Source of the DNA: Methylotuvimicrobium buryatense 5G | GTDB lineage: Bacteria; Pseudomonadota; Gammaproteobacteria; Methylococcales; Methylomonadaceae | Assembly: GCF_000341735.1 (NCBI RefSeq) | Contig: NZ_KB455575.1 | Span: forward strand, 1,515,422 to 1,579,421 | Direction of reading: 5' to 3' | Length of the DNA: 64,000 bases | Shown: one piece after another, positions 24,887 through 35,255 of the stretch | How positions within the stretch are numbered: position 1 is the first letter of the stretch | Layout of the letters: every line of letters begins with the position of its first letter | Translations under genes and position numbers: made by a program | The notes under the pieces: model-generated | Database searches by the model: none | Seen by the model: the letters and a program-made list of their open reading frames with translations, nothing else | What the model was told of the DNA's origin: nothing

Positions 24887-25654
24887 ATGATCGAACCGTT
24901 GCATCACCTAAAATCAAGCGTTTTCATCGCTCTTTCGGTTATCTCGACAACCTTAATCGGATGCACGATAGGCCCGGATATGAAACGAGTGCCGATCGAT
25001 GCCGCTTCGGTAAAGCAAATCTTTTTCGAAATCGATATCGAAGCGGCCGGCTATCAAGCCGATGACACGGCGAATCATGAAATGGCCGAAACAATCGCAA
25101 GCCATTTAAACGAATGGGGTTATACCATCGGCATTGATGCCGATAAACCCGCCGACCATCGGATGCAGGCAACGATCGAAGCCGTCAAGCACGGTAGCAC
25201 CCCAACCGGCTTTTCATTTACTGCCGGAAATTCCGACCCGCGAGCGGTAAACTTTCAAAAAGCGGAAATCGTGCCGATCACCTGCTCGCTAATCTCGACC
25301 GCGAACAGCACCGAGTCGGCGTACTATACGATGGAATTTATCGCTAAACCGCTCTCAGGGGGCGAAAAACGCTCGCGATTGATCGACCAAGTGAGCACCG
25401 TTTGCCTGAATTTGCTGAAATCGCTCAAAGTTCAACCGGAAGAACGTGCAGATGCGCTTCAAGCCACCAGTCCTAGCTGGGCACCGGATGTTTTGATCGA
25501 AACCGTTGAAGAGCCGGAAACGCAAACCGAACCAGGCAAGCCAGTGCCCTCCGAGACAAATGACATTAACGCCGAAAAGAAAAGCTATAAACAAATTACG
25601 ATCCATAACCAAGGTTCGCCCGTTATTTTGAAACTTGGCCATGAAAGAAAATAA
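24887..25654 (+). CDS. Predicted lipoprotein, unknown function
   Basis: From the ATG at 24887 (AGGATAGCC upstream) the protein has 255 residues. A signal peptide ends in the lipobox TLIGC, so the protein is probably lipid-anchored at Cys28. The body (DIEAAGYQADDTANHEMAE to LLKSLKVQ) resembles small YajG/LptE-like lipoproteins in layout only. The tail is rich in proline, glutamate and threonine. The longer frame from 24803 lacks a signal at its start. It precedes the second permease-kinase gene by 340 bases; a link is unproven. Confidence 0.75.
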   Translation: MIEPLHHLKSSVFIALSVISTTLIGCTIGPDMKRVPIDAASVKQIFFEIDIEAAGYQADDTANHEMAETIASHLNEWGYTIGIDADKPADHRMQATIEAVKHGSTPTGFSFTAGNSDPRAVNFQKAEIVPITCSLISTANSTESAYYTMEFIAKPLSGGEKRSRLIDQVSTVCLNLLKSLKVQPEERADALQATSPSWAPDVLIETVEEPETQTEPGKPVPSETNDINAEKKSYKQITIHNQGSPVILKLGHERK

Positions 25655-25993
25655 TTCGGAATTATAGCGCTCGCTCGTTAAATTTCCGATTTATGAAAGT
25701 TTACCCCTGCACTCTCCCTTTCGGGAGAGTCGCATGATCACGATATTCGATATGCACGAGGCATAGAAAAACCGCACTCCGCCCACCGCCCTCTTCCGTA
25801 GCACTAAGAATGTGCGTTTTTTCGTCATTCGCACCATATCAATACACGCCACCGCCGTTATTTGACACATGCGCACCGAACGGGTGCCGGGCGCCTTGAA
25901 AACAGTTTATTACAATTACGGCATATAAATTGCCTTAATTATTCATTGTTCAATGACTTGCTTTCAAAGCCGAAACCTCATGCCTGATTATCA
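25655..25993. other. Intergenic region upstream of the second permease-kinase
   Basis: It contains a perfect stem-loop ACTCTCCC-TTTC-GGGAGAGT at 25711-25730 without a T-run. Its stem sequence resembles the urtA/urtB stem-loop at 14699-14727. No gene is visible, and no copy of TACGTCATTTGACGTA was found here. Confidence 0.6.
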
Positions 25994-28900
25994 ATGAGCG
26001 CCCCGATTCATCAGAACATCTCGAAAATTCGCCGCGACTATAACGCTTGGGTCGCTAACGAATCTCTAGAAGATTATGCACTTCGTTTTGCGCCGCGCAG
26101 TTTTCGCAAATGGTCCGAGTTCCAAGTGGCCAATACGGCCTTCGGATCGACTTCGTTTCTGGTTTTGGAAGCCATCGGCGGTTTTCTGTCTATCAATTAC
26201 GGATTTACCAACGCGTTCTGGGCCATTTTAGTGGTTGGCCTAGTCATCTTCATCACCGGTTTTCCCATAAGTTATTATGCCGCCCGGTATAACATCGACA
26301 TCGATTTACTGACTCGTAGCGCCGGTTTCGGCTATATCGGCTCGACCGTTACCTCGTTGATTTATGCCTCGTTTACCTTCACGCTTTTTGCACTCGAAGC
26401 GTCGATCATGTCGCTCGCACTCGAACTCTATTTTCAAATCCCGATCGCATTGGCCCATGTCATCAGCGCGGTGATCGTAATACCGTTGGTCGCATTCGGA
26501 ATCACGACGATCAGCCGGCTGCAACTATGGACTCAGCCGATCTGGCTGATTTTGTTGATCGCGCCTTATATCGCCGTTTACCGGCACGAACCCGAAGCGC
26601 TACTGACACTCAAAACCTATTTTTGGATCGCCGGCAGCGGACGCGATTTCGACTGGCTATTGTTCGGCAGCGCTGCGACGGTGGCTTTTTCGATGGTCGC
26701 TCAAATCGGCGAACAAGTCGACTTTTTGCGTTTCATGCCCGAAAAAACTCGACAGAACCGCTTTCGTTGGTGGTTCGGTACCATTGCCGCCGGTCCCGGC
26801 TGGGTATTATTCGGCATGCTCAGACAGTTAGGCGGGGCTTTGCTCGCACATCTCGCACTGCGTAACGGCATCGCAGCGGAGCACGCACACGAACCGACGC
26901 AAATGTATTTGATCGCTTATAACGATCTGTTCGGCAATCCTGCGATTGCGCTCGCCGTCACGACGCTGTTCGTCGTCATCTGCCAGATAAAAATCAACGT
27001 AACCAACGCCTATGCCGGCTCACTCGCCTGGTCGAATTTTTTTTCGCGAGTGACGCACAGTCATCCCGGACGCGTCGTTTGGTTAGTATTCAATGTCTCG
27101 ATCGCGTTATTGTTGATGGAGTTCGGCGTTTTCGGCGCTTTGGAAAAAGTGTTGGGTTTGTTTTCCAATATCTCGATCGCTTGGATCAGCGCGGTTGCCG
27201 CCGAATTGATGATCAATAAGCCGTTGGGCCTCAGCCCCAAAATCGTCGAATTCAAGCGCGCCTACCTACCCGACCTCAATCCGGTCGGCATTATCGCAAC
27301 CTTATGCGCGTCGATCGTTTCGATACTGGCCTACCTTGGCGCCTTCGGCGATTATCCGCGTGCTTTCTCGGCGTTTATTTCGCTTGGCCTAGCCTTTATT
27401 CTTGTTCCTCTCATCGCAGTCGTTTCCGGGCCTAAACATTATCTGGCTCGCGACCGGGACGAAAACAACAAGGCGTCTCATCAACACTGCAGCATTTGCG
27501 GCAACGCATTCGAGCAGGAAGACATCGCCTATTGTCCAGCCTATCAAGGCAGTATTTGTTCGTTGTGTTGCACGCTCGAAGCGCGATGTCTGGATGCTTG
27601 CAAACCCGGAGCACGACTCGACGATTATTTGGAAATAGTGGCCCGGCGCTTTCTGCCGAAAACGCTATCGCTACAGGCTCGTTTGCGATTACTGCGCTTT
27701 GGCCTGCTGTTTTTGTTTCTGACGGTACTTACCAGTATTTTTATCGGCATCATTTATTATCAGGATTTGTTGACCGCCCAACCTTATCCACCTGCTTTTC
27801 GACTGTTATTGGAAAATTTCGTCAAGATTTATGCATCGTTGTTGGTATTTATCGGTTTGTGTACCTGGTGGCTGATTTTGAACGATGAGAGCCGCCGCGT
27901 CGCCCATGAAGAAACGGCTAAACAAACGCAATTATTGTTGATGGAAATCGAGGAACACAAAAAGACCGACGTGAAACTAGCCCAAGCCTTAAAAATGGCC
28001 GACGCTGCCAATAGCGCAAAAAGCCGTTTTTTGAGTAACATGAGCCATGAAATCAGAACACCCCTCAATAGCATCATCGGTTACGCTTATATTCTTCATA
28101 AAGACACGGAAATACCTGAACGCCGCCGCCAAGCGGTCGAAACATTAAAACGGAGCGGCGAACATTTGTCATCGCTAGTCGAAGATATCCTCGATATTGC
28201 GAGTATCGAGGCGCGTAAATTCGAAATTAAATCGGCGCCGTTTCATTTTCCGGCTTTTATCGATCATTTAGTGCGGGTCTACAAACCCCAGGCCGAATCG
28301 AAAGGTTTATCGTTTTGCTGCCAGTTCACCCATTCCCTGCCCCAGCGAATTCGCGGCGATGAAAAACGGGTCGGACAAATTCTGATTAATTTGCTGAGTA
28401 ACGCCGTCAAGTTCACAGAAACGGGAGGTATCATCTTCCGCATCGGTTACAGCGGCGAGGTCGCCAACTTTCAAGTCATCGACACCGGCAAAGGCATCGA
28501 GCCGAAACATTTGCAAAACATCTTCCAACCCTTCACACGGATACACGACAGTAGCGGAAATGCCGTTTCAGGCAGCGGACTCGGGCTTACGATCAGCAAA
28601 ATTTTCGCCGAAATCATGGGAGGAGAACTGTCGGTTACGAGCGAACCCGGTCGGGGCTCTGCATTCACGGTACGCCTGTTTTTACCGAATCAAGGCGCGA
28701 CGCCGGAAGCCGTCAGAGATAATGACGTCCAAGGCTACTCAGGACGCCGCAAACGCTTGCTCGTCGTCGACGATCAGGCTGAACATCGCGATTTAATCGT
28801 CTCGATTCTGGAACCCCTCGGTTTCGTCATGGATGAAGCCGAATCCGGTGGAGTTTGTATCGACATCGTTTCGGACAATCCTCCCGACCTCATTCTGCTC

Positions 28901-29395
28901 GATCTTTCGATGCCGGATATCGACGGTTTAGCAACCGCTACTGTGCTACGCGAGAAAGGCTATAAACACCCCATCGTTGTACTGAGTGCTAACGCCTATT
29001 TGACGGACCGAGTCGCCGCTATCAACGCCGGTTGCAACGATTTTCTCTCGAAGCCGGTAAAAATTCGCGAATTATTATACAAACTTGGACTGCATCTCTC
29101 GCTGGAATGGATTCACCAGCATGATGACACGCTTGTTTTGAATCAGTCGGCAAATAATGCGATCGTATTCCCCCCGCAACAAGTAATCGACGAACTCGCC
29201 GGATTCGTTCGAATCGGCGATTTAACCGGATTGAAGACTCGATTAGACCTTTTAGCTTCGGAATACGCGCTATTCGTCGCCAAAATAAAAAAATTGGCCT
29301 ACGAATTTAAAATCGGGGAAATCAAAAAACTGCTGTTATCGAGTAATGATGTTGAAATTACGCGAGTGAAGACCGATTCGATCGATAAGATTTGA
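25994..29395 (+). CDS. Second NCS1-type permease / Cys-rich module / hybrid histidine kinase / receiver fusion
   Basis: This 1133-residue protein is co-linear with the protein at 16528-19950 over its whole length. The permease domain is at about 1-485 (FGYIGSTVTSLIYASFTFTLFA, QIGEQVDFLRFMPE, KINVTNAYAGSLAWSNFF). The eight-Cys module is at about 498-540 (CSIC, CPAY, ICSLCC, RCLDAC). HisKA has SHEIRTPLN (His near 685), the ATPase has DTGKGIEP and GSGLGL, and the receiver has LLVVDDQAE with Asp in LLDLSMPD near 970. All phosphotransfer residues are kept, so it should be active. No Shine-Dalgarno is evident before the ATG; homology supports this start. No transporter or catabolic operon adjoins it, unlike the first copy. 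Confidence 0.9.
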   Translation: MSAPIHQNISKIRRDYNAWVANESLEDYALRFAPRSFRKWSEFQVANTAFGSTSFLVLEAIGGFLSINYGFTNAFWAILVVGLVIFITGFPISYYAARYNIDIDLLTRSAGFGYIGSTVTSLIYASFTFTLFALEASIMSLALELYFQIPIALAHVISAVIVIPLVAFGITTISRLQLWTQPIWLILLIAPYIAVYRHEPEALLTLKTYFWIAGSGRDFDWLLFGSAATVAFSMVAQIGEQVDFLRFMPEKTRQNRFRWWFGTIAAGPGWVLFGMLRQLGGALLAHLALRNGIAAEHAHEPTQMYLIAYNDLFGNPAIALAVTTLFVVICQIKINVTNAYAGSLAWSNFFSRVTHSHPGRVVWLVFNVSIALLLMEFGVFGALEKVLGLFSNISIAWISAVAAELMINKPLGLSPKIVEFKRAYLPDLNPVGIIATLCASIVSILAYLGAFGDYPRAFSAFISLGLAFILVPLIAVVSGPKHYLARDRDENNKASHQHCSICGNAFEQEDIAYCPAYQGSICSLCCTLEARCLDACKPGARLDDYLEIVARRFLPKTLSLQARLRLLRFGLLFLFLTVLTSIFIGIIYYQDLLTAQPYPPAFRLLLENFVKIYASLLVFIGLCTWWLILNDESRRVAHEETAKQTQLLLMEIEEHKKTDVKLAQALKMADAANSAKSRFLSNMSHEIRTPLNSIIGYAYILHKDTEIPERRRQAVETLKRSGEHLSSLVEDILDIASIEARKFEIKSAPFHFPAFIDHLVRVYKPQAESKGLSFCCQFTHSLPQRIRGDEKRVGQILINLLSNAVKFTETGGIIFRIGYSGEVANFQVIDTGKGIEPKHLQNIFQPFTRIHDSSGNAVSGSGLGLTISKIFAEIMGGELSVTSEPGRGSAFTVRLFLPNQGATPEAVRDNDVQGYSGRRKRLLVVDDQAEHRDLIVSILEPLGFVMDEAESGGVCIDIVSDNPPDLILLDLSMPDIDGLATATVLREKGYKHPIVVLSANAYLTDRVAAINAGCNDFLSKPVKIRELLYKLGLHLSLEWIHQHDDTLVLNQSANNAIVFPPQQVIDELAGFVRIGDLTGLKTRLDLLASEYALFVAKIKKLAYEFKIGEIKKLLLSSNDVEITRVKTDSIDKI

Positions 29396-29512
29396 ACTTG
29401 CGATTATGAATATTCAGCCTTTATCCTAAATTCAGCAATTTGACCATGAAGCACATGAAGTTCCTATAGAATTTCAATATATTACCTAAGCGTTCTCGCT
29501 AACATCTTGAGT

Positions 29513-29593
29513 GGTAATTATTCACATCCCCCCTATCGTTCCCACGCAGAGCGTGGGAACGATAGTTGCTCGGGGACTGAATATTTACCTTGG
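29513..29593. repeat. Family F palindromic repeat, intact copy
   Basis: It is centred on the palindrome CTATCGTTCCCACGC-AGA-GCGTGGGAACGATAG, with flanks GTAATTATTCACATCCC and GGGGACTGAATATT. The related copy at 2517-2740 is interrupted by element K. Confidence 0.8.
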
Positions 29594-29654
29594 GCGAGTG
29601 AATGATCCATACAAATTCATAGCAAGTTATTGAATTAAATTCATATTCTTCATG

Positions 29655-29818
29655 TTATACCCTTTGCCAGTCAAATTTCGGCGTCGGGATGCCCGTCAAA
29701 GGACGCCGTGAATACGTCCATGTAGGCTCCATGACAGCATCCATGCTGCCAAAGCCTTTGACGAACACCCCGACGCCTCCATACGCTAATGCCGAAATTT
29801 GAAGTGCGATAGGTATAT
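29655..29818 (+). repeat. Family A copy A6
   Basis: A complete copy upstream of the second LuxR-type regulator. Its left end reads TATACCCTTTGCCAGTCAAA, an atypical version of the terminal repeat. It separates the kinase and regulator genes that overlap in the first system. Confidence 0.85.
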
Positions 29819-29895
29819 TCATGGTGAAACGCTTTTTTAGGTTTATGGGCCTGCATTTAACATTTACCAAAATGGCTTGGAAACAATTTTAAATT

Positions 29896-30843
29896 ATGAC
29901 TGCGGCAAATCATTCCGTTAATAAGGGCACAGTATTGATCATCGACGATACGCCCGGTAATTTGGCGTTTTTATCCGACACGCTCTCGGAAGCCGGGTAC
30001 CGGGTGTTGGTCGCCATCGACGGGCATTCCGCACTCGAGCAAATCGGTTTTTTGCACCCCGATATTATTTTGCTCGATGTCGTCATGCCGGGAATCGACG
30101 GTTTCGAAACCTGTCGAAAAATAAAGAGCAATCCGGCCACAACCGACATTCCTATTTTGTTCATGACCGGACTGGGCGAGCTGGATAATCTATTAAGGGG
30201 CTTCGACGAAGGCGGCCTGGACTATATTGTCAAACCGATCAAACCGACCGAAGTTTTGGCACGAGTCGATGTTCATCTGACCCAAGCCAGAACAATCAGC
30301 CGCGCCAAAACCGCGTTGAAACATGCCCCGTTCGCCGCTTTAACTGTGGATAGGTCCGGACGGATTACTTGGCTGACACCATGCGCGGAAACATTGTTGA
30401 GCCAATTAACCGAAAAACTTGATTCAAGCCGGAAAGTAGAAATCGGCGCACTCCCTCCGCAACCGATTTCGGGATGGCTCCGAGAACAAATTCAGGCTAA
30501 CCATATAGGTCGGGAATTACCTTCGGAAATAGATCACATACTCGGCAACTTATCGATCAAACTCTCTCGAAGCGCGGACTCCCATGAATTCCTACTGCTT
30601 TTGCAACAACGCGCAGGCTCACGAGATTGGAATCTTGAGTCGCTGAAAGACTCCTTGGGTCTTACATTAAGAGAAGCGGAAATACTGATGTGGATTTCCC
30701 GCGGCAAAACCAACAAAGAAATCGGCATCATCCTCGGCAGTAGCCCACGCACCGTGAACAAGCATTTGGAGCATATCTTCGAAAAACTCGGCGTTGTCAC
30801 GCGAGCCGCCGCCGTTGCCATGGTCATGCAAAAAGCTACCTGA
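29896..30843 (+). CDS. LuxR-type response regulator, paralogue of the one at 19947
   Basis: The 315 residues comprise a receiver (TVLIIDDTPGN, Asp in ILLDVVMPGIDGFE), a PAS-like middle (AALTVDRSGRITWLTPCAETLL) and a LuxR helix-turn-helix (TLREAEILMWISRGKTNKEI, SSPRTVNKHLEHIF). It is 500 bases from its kinase rather than overlapping; repeats F and A6 fill the gap. The final codons CT ACC TGA run into repeat G1, which begins ACCTGATTAGCAAG, so the stop codon belongs to the repeat and the original C-terminus may have differed. Confidence 0.9.
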   Translation: MTAANHSVNKGTVLIIDDTPGNLAFLSDTLSEAGYRVLVAIDGHSALEQIGFLHPDIILLDVVMPGIDGFETCRKIKSNPATTDIPILFMTGLGELDNLLRGFDEGGLDYIVKPIKPTEVLARVDVHLTQARTISRAKTALKHAPFAALTVDRSGRITWLTPCAETLLSQLTEKLDSSRKVEIGALPPQPISGWLREQIQANHIGRELPSEIDHILGNLSIKLSRSADSHEFLLLLQQRAGSRDWNLESLKDSLGLTLREAEILMWISRGKTNKEIGIILGSSPRTVNKHLEHIFEKLGVVTRAAAVAMVMQKAT

Positions 30844-30998
30844 TTAGCAAGTTTCTTCAGCTAAAGCCCAAAAACCGGCATATCCCTAGCAGGACGGGGT
30901 TTGCAACCCTGTCCTAAACGTTTTGACTTTGGCCGAAGTTAGCCGAAATGTTTAGGGCAAACCGAAACGTTGGGGACGGGTTAAATAACCCGTCCCGC
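30838..30998 (+). repeat. Family G repeat, copy G1
   Basis: It is nearly identical to the first 165 bases of G2 (60126-60360). Two palindromes, AGGACGGGG...CCCTGTCCT and GGGACGGGTTA-AA-TAACCCGTCCC, are separated by a conserved spacer with AAACGTTTTGACTTTGG. The right terminal inverted repeat seen in G2 is missing. It supplies the stop codon of the preceding regulator. Confidence 0.85.
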
Positions 30999-31009
30999 AA
31001 AGGGACGGC

Positions 31010-31116
31010 AAAGCGTAGCTTCACATCAATGTAACCTGAATATCGGCAATCCATGCCGAGATGACGAATAATGCCGCATATGCACCATAGAGCAGGCACT
31101 AAGTTGGCGCTTATGG
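31010..31116 (-). repeat. Family H repeat, partial copy
   Basis: It ends in TAAGTTGGCGCTTATGG, the terminal repeat of the intact element at 35256-35434. The opposite end is missing. Between 31117 and 31400 there is more repeat-like DNA, including a 26-base string (31291-31316) that recurs at 58953-58978 and an inverted piece of family H around 31338-31405. Confidence 0.7.
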
Positions 31117-31642
31117 GGGCTATTGTTAGTCTTTTGTCGGTGATCTTAGACTATAAAGTGCCAAGTGCAGGGTGAGCATTGCGCAACTGGGCCGGGACAT
31201 CTTGTTGGGTTCGGCGCCGTGGAAAGATGCGCGATGCGTACCTACGGTGCTGGGTTCAAGGCGGTCCTCGCTAGTCACACCCCATACTTTCATAAAGTTA
31301 GCCATTTTTTGAGTATGGAGGGAGTAAGAAAATAATGCGTCTTCCGCCAGGGATTGTCGGAATCCAGCCCCCAGTGCCAAGAATGGCACTGCGTAGCTTC
31401 ACATCCATGCAACCAGGACCCGAGTAATCCGCCGGGGCGATGCATTTATGGGTTGAATTCGCCGCGTTTCAATTTTAGCTAAAACTTATAAATAACTAGT
31501 GAATACTCTATTCTGCGGACAAAATCGCAGTTATAAACTGTAGCGTCTGAAACAATTATAACCGCTATCTTTATTTTGATTTTAGGCTTTAAACTAAAAT
31601 ATCGTAGTAACAGATAGTCAATTTTCGATTGACCCCCACTTT

Positions 31643-31672
31643 AGGGCTGCCTGGAGGCAGCCCTCTTTTTTC
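31643..31672 (+). terminator. Strong rho-independent terminator without an assigned gene
   Basis: AGGGCTGCC-TGGA-GGCAGCCCT is followed by CTTTTTT, a GC-rich 9-bp stem with a T-run. The nearest upstream plus-strand gene ends 800 bases away, with repeats in between. The 200 bases before it (31440-31642) have no open frame of note, so a small RNA ending here is possible. Confidence 0.8.
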
Positions 31673-31678
31673 CGATTT

Positions 31679-31815
31679 ATACCTTTCGCACTTCAAATTT
31701 CGGCAGTGCTTGAGGAGGCGCCAGGGTGTGCGGCAAAGGCTTTGACAGCAGGGACGTATTCACGGCGTCCTTTGACGGAGCCCCCTGGGCCGAAATTTGA
31801 CCAGCAAAGGGTATA
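31679..31815 (-). repeat. Family A copy A7, shortened
   Basis: Both ends are present, but the segment GCATGGATGCTGGCATAGAGCC between the arm and the core is missing, so the second hairpin is lost. It follows the terminator by 7 bases. Confidence 0.8.
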
Positions 31816-31970
31816 AAACGATATCGAAGGTGCTTCGTTTTACCCCAGCGACGAATTTCCTTAGCCAAAACTCCTTTTTCCTAGGATTCGATTTTTCTTT
31901 CTCGCACTTATTGTCGATAGCTATTGAAATGCACTGGCGAATTGCCTATGCTCCGCAAGCGGAGTTTGAA

Positions 31971-32135
31971 TTATACCCATCGTAGATCAAAATTCGGCAC
32001 CGGGGTGTCTCCGTCAAAGGACGCCGTGAATACGTCCCTGTAGGCTCTCTATACCGGCTCCATGCTGGCAAAGCCTTTGCCGGACACCCCCGCGCCTCTT
32101 TAGGCAATGTCGAAATTTCAAGTGCGAAAGGTATA
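31971..32135 (+). repeat. Family A copy A8
   Basis: A complete copy located about 140 bases upstream of pntA. The core is GGACGCCGTGAATACGTCC followed by CTGTAGGCT and a GCCGGC/GCTGGC hairpin. Confidence 0.85.
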
Positions 32136-32270
32136 AGTCCGCATTTCATAACGCTCGACTCGATTCACGGCACATCAACAACGATATTGCCCTATAAGCC
32201 CACAGGTCTAATCGGTCAGTAGCCCTCATACCGGGACGATGTGCTTAAACAAAAACAAAAAGGAAGCACT

Positions 32271-33833
32271 ATGAAAATTGGTATCCCTAAAGAAGTACAC
32301 GAAGGTGAAAAGCGCGTCGCGACGACGCCCGAGGCCGCCGAAAAAATCATAAAGCTCGGCTTTTCGGTCGCGGTCGAATCCGGCGCGGGTCTCGGTGCCG
32401 ATATTTCCGATGACGCCTATCGAAAAGTCGGTGTCGAGATTGTCGATAGTCCCGAAAAAATTTGGGAGGACTGCGATCTGGTCATGAAGGTACGTCCGCC
32501 GCAAAAACATCCGAAACTCAAAAAAGACGAAGCCGAATTGCTCAAGGACGGCGGTCATTTAATCAGTTTTATTTGGCCTGCACAAAATGAACAATTAATG
32601 CAGAAGCTGGCCGCGAAAAATGCCACGGTACTGGCGATGGACAGCATTCCCCGAATATCTCGCGCGCAAAAAATGGATGCGCTCAGTTCGATGGCCAACA
32701 TTGCCGGCTACCGCGCAGTGATCGAGGCGGCTCAACATTTCGGCCGCTTCTTTACCGGCCAAATCACCGCGGCCGGTAAAATTCCACCCGCCAAAGTCTT
32801 GGTCATCGGCGCCGGCGTTGCAGGGCTTGCCGCGATCGGTGCCGCAAAATCGCTTGGTGCGATCGTCCGGGCTTTCGATACCCGCCCCGAAGTGAAAGAG
32901 CAAATCGAAAGCATGGACGCCGAATTCTTGATGCTGGATTTCGAGGAAGAAGGCTCCGGCACCGGCGGCTATGCCAAAACCATGTCCAAGGAATTCATTG
33001 AAGCCGAAATGGCCTTGTTCGCGCAACAAGCCAAGGATGTCGACATCATCATCACGACCGCTTTGATTCCCGGAAAACCGGCACCTAAGTTGATTACCAA
33101 GGCAATGGTCGAGTCGATGAAATCCGGCAGCATCGTCGTCGATTTAGCCTCGGAGCAAGGCGGCAACTGCGAACTCACGCAAAAAGACAAGGTCGTTGTC
33201 GAACACAACGTCACGATCATCGGCTACAGCAATCTGCCCAGTCGCTTGGCCAATCAATCCAGCCAACTCTATTCTACCAATTTAAGACATTTGTTGACCG
33301 ACCTTTGCCCGGAAAAAAACGGACAACTCAATATCGACATGGAAGATGAAGCGATACGCGGCGCCACGGTCATCAAGGAAGGCAAGATTACCTGGCCGCC
33401 GCCTCCGCCGACATTGTCTGTCGTGCCGAAAACAACGGACGATACCAAAGTCCCGGCCGTCATCGAGAAGCCTTCAGGATTGCCGATACCGCAACCGGTT
33501 AAACAACTGCTACCGCTGATTCTCGGAGGCCTGGCGCTGTTCAGTGTCGGATCGGTCGCACCGGAATCGTTCATGTCGCATTTCACCGTGTTCGTGCTGG
33601 CCTGCTTCATCGGTTATCAAGTGATCTGGAATGTCTCGCCGTCGCTGCATACGCCGTTGATGAGCGTTACCAATGCGATTAGCGGCATCATCGTGATAGG
33701 CGCGTTGATCCAAGTCTCGGCGCCGGGCTTTTTGATGACGTTATTGGCGGGTCTCGCCGTGTTGGTCGCGTCGATCAATATCGTCGGCGGCTTTGTCGTA
33801 ACGCGCCGTATGTTAGAAATGTTCAGGAAATAG
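32271..33833 (+). CDS. pntA: NAD(P) transhydrogenase, alpha subunit
   Basis: The 520-residue E. coli-type alpha subunit has the NAD(H)-binding domain I ([20 protein letters not shown]; Rossmann motif [20 protein letters not shown] near residue 180). The [20 protein letters not shown] block is also present, and membrane helices from about residue 405 to the end form part of domain II. With PntB it couples proton entry to hydride transfer from NADH to NADP+. The ATG at 32271 has AAGGAAGC upstream; 10 extra in-frame codons from 32241 are not conserved. pntB follows after 9 bases. Confidence 0.96.
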   Translation: MKIGIPKEVHEGEKRVATTPEAAEKIIKLGFSVAVESGAGLGADISDDAYRKVGVEIVDSPEKIWEDCDLVMKVRPPQKHPKLKKDEAELLKDGGHLISFIWPAQNEQLMQKLAAKNATVLAMDSIPRISRAQKMDALSSMANIAGYRAVIEAAQHFGRFFTGQITAAGKIPPAKVLVIGAGVAGLAAIGAAKSLGAIVRAFDTRPEVKEQIESMDAEFLMLDFEEEGSGTGGYAKTMSKEFIEAEMALFAQQAKDVDIIITTALIPGKPAPKLITKAMVESMKSGSIVVDLASEQGGNCELTQKDKVVVEHNVTIIGYSNLPSRLANQSSQLYSTNLRHLLTDLCPEKNGQLNIDMEDEAIRGATVIKEGKITWPPPPPTLSVVPKTTDDTKVPAVIEKPSGLPIPQPVKQLLPLILGGLALFSVGSVAPESFMSHFTVFVLACFIGYQVIWNVSPSLHTPLMSVTNAISGIIVIGALIQVSAPGFLMTLLAGLAVLVASINIVGGFVVTRRMLEMFRK

Positions 33834-33842
33834 GAAGGTCCC

Positions 33843-35234
33843 ATGTCTCAAAGTCTAGTTTCAATGTCTTACATCGCGGCGGCCGTTCTGTTTATCTTGA
33901 GCCTGAGCGGACTCAGCAATCAAGAAACCGCCCGTCGCGGCAATTATTACGGCATGGCCGGCATGACCATCGCGATCTTGGCCACGGTGCTGAGCGATTC
34001 GGTCACGGCCTATGTCACGCTGATCATTGCCTTGCTAATCGGCGGTACTATCGGCGTCAAAGCCGCTCTGAAAGTCGAAATGACGCAAATGCCGGAATTG
34101 GTTGCGATCATGCATAGCCTGGTCGGGCTAGCGGCGGTTCTGGTCGGCTACGCGAATTTTATCGAGGAAGGCACTTCCCTTTTCGGAGTCGAAAAAACGA
34201 TACATGAAATCGAAATTTATGTCGGCGTGCTGATCGGCGCGATTACGTTTTCCGGTTCGGTGATCGCATTCGGAAAGCTTAGCGGCCGTATCGACGGTAA
34301 ACCGCTAATATTGCCCGCCCGGCACTGGCTTAATCTTAGTCTGCTGATCTTGGCTATTTTGTTCGGCAAATGGTTTCTCGCGCAAGCCGAAACCGGCGGC
34401 GGCATGCTTCCGTTACTGTTGATGACGGTTATCGCGCTGGCCTTCGGTGTACACATGGTCATGGCGATCGGCGGCGCGGATATGCCGGTCGTTGTTTCGA
34501 TGCTGAACAGTTATTCCGGATGGGCCGCAGCCGCGACCGGTTTCATGCTTAGTAACGATTTATTGATCGTTACCGGCGCGTTGGTCGGTAGCAGCGGCGC
34601 GATCTTGAGCTACATCATGTGCCGTGCGATGAACCGGCATTTTCTCAGCGTGATTGCCGGCGGTTTCGGTACCGGTAGCAGCGGCGCGGCGGCTGAAATC
34701 GTCGGCGACGTCAATCCGATCACGCCGGAAGAAACCGCGCAATTGCTGATGTCGGCAGGACACATCGTGATCGTTCCAGGCTACGGCATGGCAGTCGCAC
34801 AGGCGCAGCATACCGTGTTTGAAATCACAAAACTGCTCCGCCACAAGGGTAAGAATGTGCGCTTCGGTATTCACCCTGTCGCGGGACGCATGCCCGGCCA
34901 CATGAATGTACTGCTGGCCGAAGCCAAGGTCCCTTACGACATCGTTTTTGAAATGGAGGAAATCAACGAAGACTTTCCCCATATCGATGTCACGCTGGTG
35001 ATCGGCGCAAACGATATCGTCAATCCGTCGGCGCTCGACGATCCGAACAGTCCGATCGCCGGCATGCCGGTTCTTGAAGTCTGGAAGGGTCAAACGACGA
35101 TCGCGATGAAGCGCAGCATGGCCTCGGGCTACGCCGGCGTCGGCAATCCCTTGTTCGTGATGGAAAACACCCGCATGCTGTTCGGCGATGCGAACGACAC
35201 GCTGCAGGCGGTTTTGAAAGCGTTGAGCGCTTAA
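33843..35234 (+). CDS. pntB: NAD(P) transhydrogenase, beta subunit
   Basis: The 463 residues comprise about nine N-terminal membrane helices (domain II), then the NADP(H)-binding domain III. The latter has the motif [13 protein letters not shown] and [39 protein letters not shown] and [12 protein letters not shown]. Length and motifs match E. coli PntB. The start has AGGAAGGTCCC upstream. It acts with pntA in the cytoplasmic membrane to supply NADPH. Confidence 0.97.
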   Translation: MSQSLVSMSYIAAAVLFILSLSGLSNQETARRGNYYGMAGMTIAILATVLSDSVTAYVTLIIALLIGGTIGVKAALKVEMTQMPELVAIMHSLVGLAAVLVGYANFIEEGTSLFGVEKTIHEIEIYVGVLIGAITFSGSVIAFGKLSGRIDGKPLILPARHWLNLSLLILAILFGKWFLAQAETGGGMLPLLLMTVIALAFGVHMVMAIGGADMPVVVSMLNSYSGWAAAATGFMLSNDLLIVTGALVGSSGAILSYIMCRAMNRHFLSVIAGGFGTGSSGAAAEIVGDVNPITPEETAQLLMSAGHIVIVPGYGMAVAQAQHTVFEITKLLRHKGKNVRFGIHPVAGRMPGHMNVLLAEAKVPYDIVFEMEEINEDFPHIDVTLVIGANDIVNPSALDDPNSPIAGMPVLEVWKGQTTIAMKRSMASGYAGVGNPLFVMENTRMLFGDANDTLQAVLKALSA

Positions 35235-35255
35235 AAAAAGCGGGGGCCTAACTCC

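Noticed and set aside
32595-33029. Open frames antisense to pntA (also antisense frames in haoA, fumA and kbl)
   Set aside because: They mirror the codon structure of well-supported genes and show no independent features.
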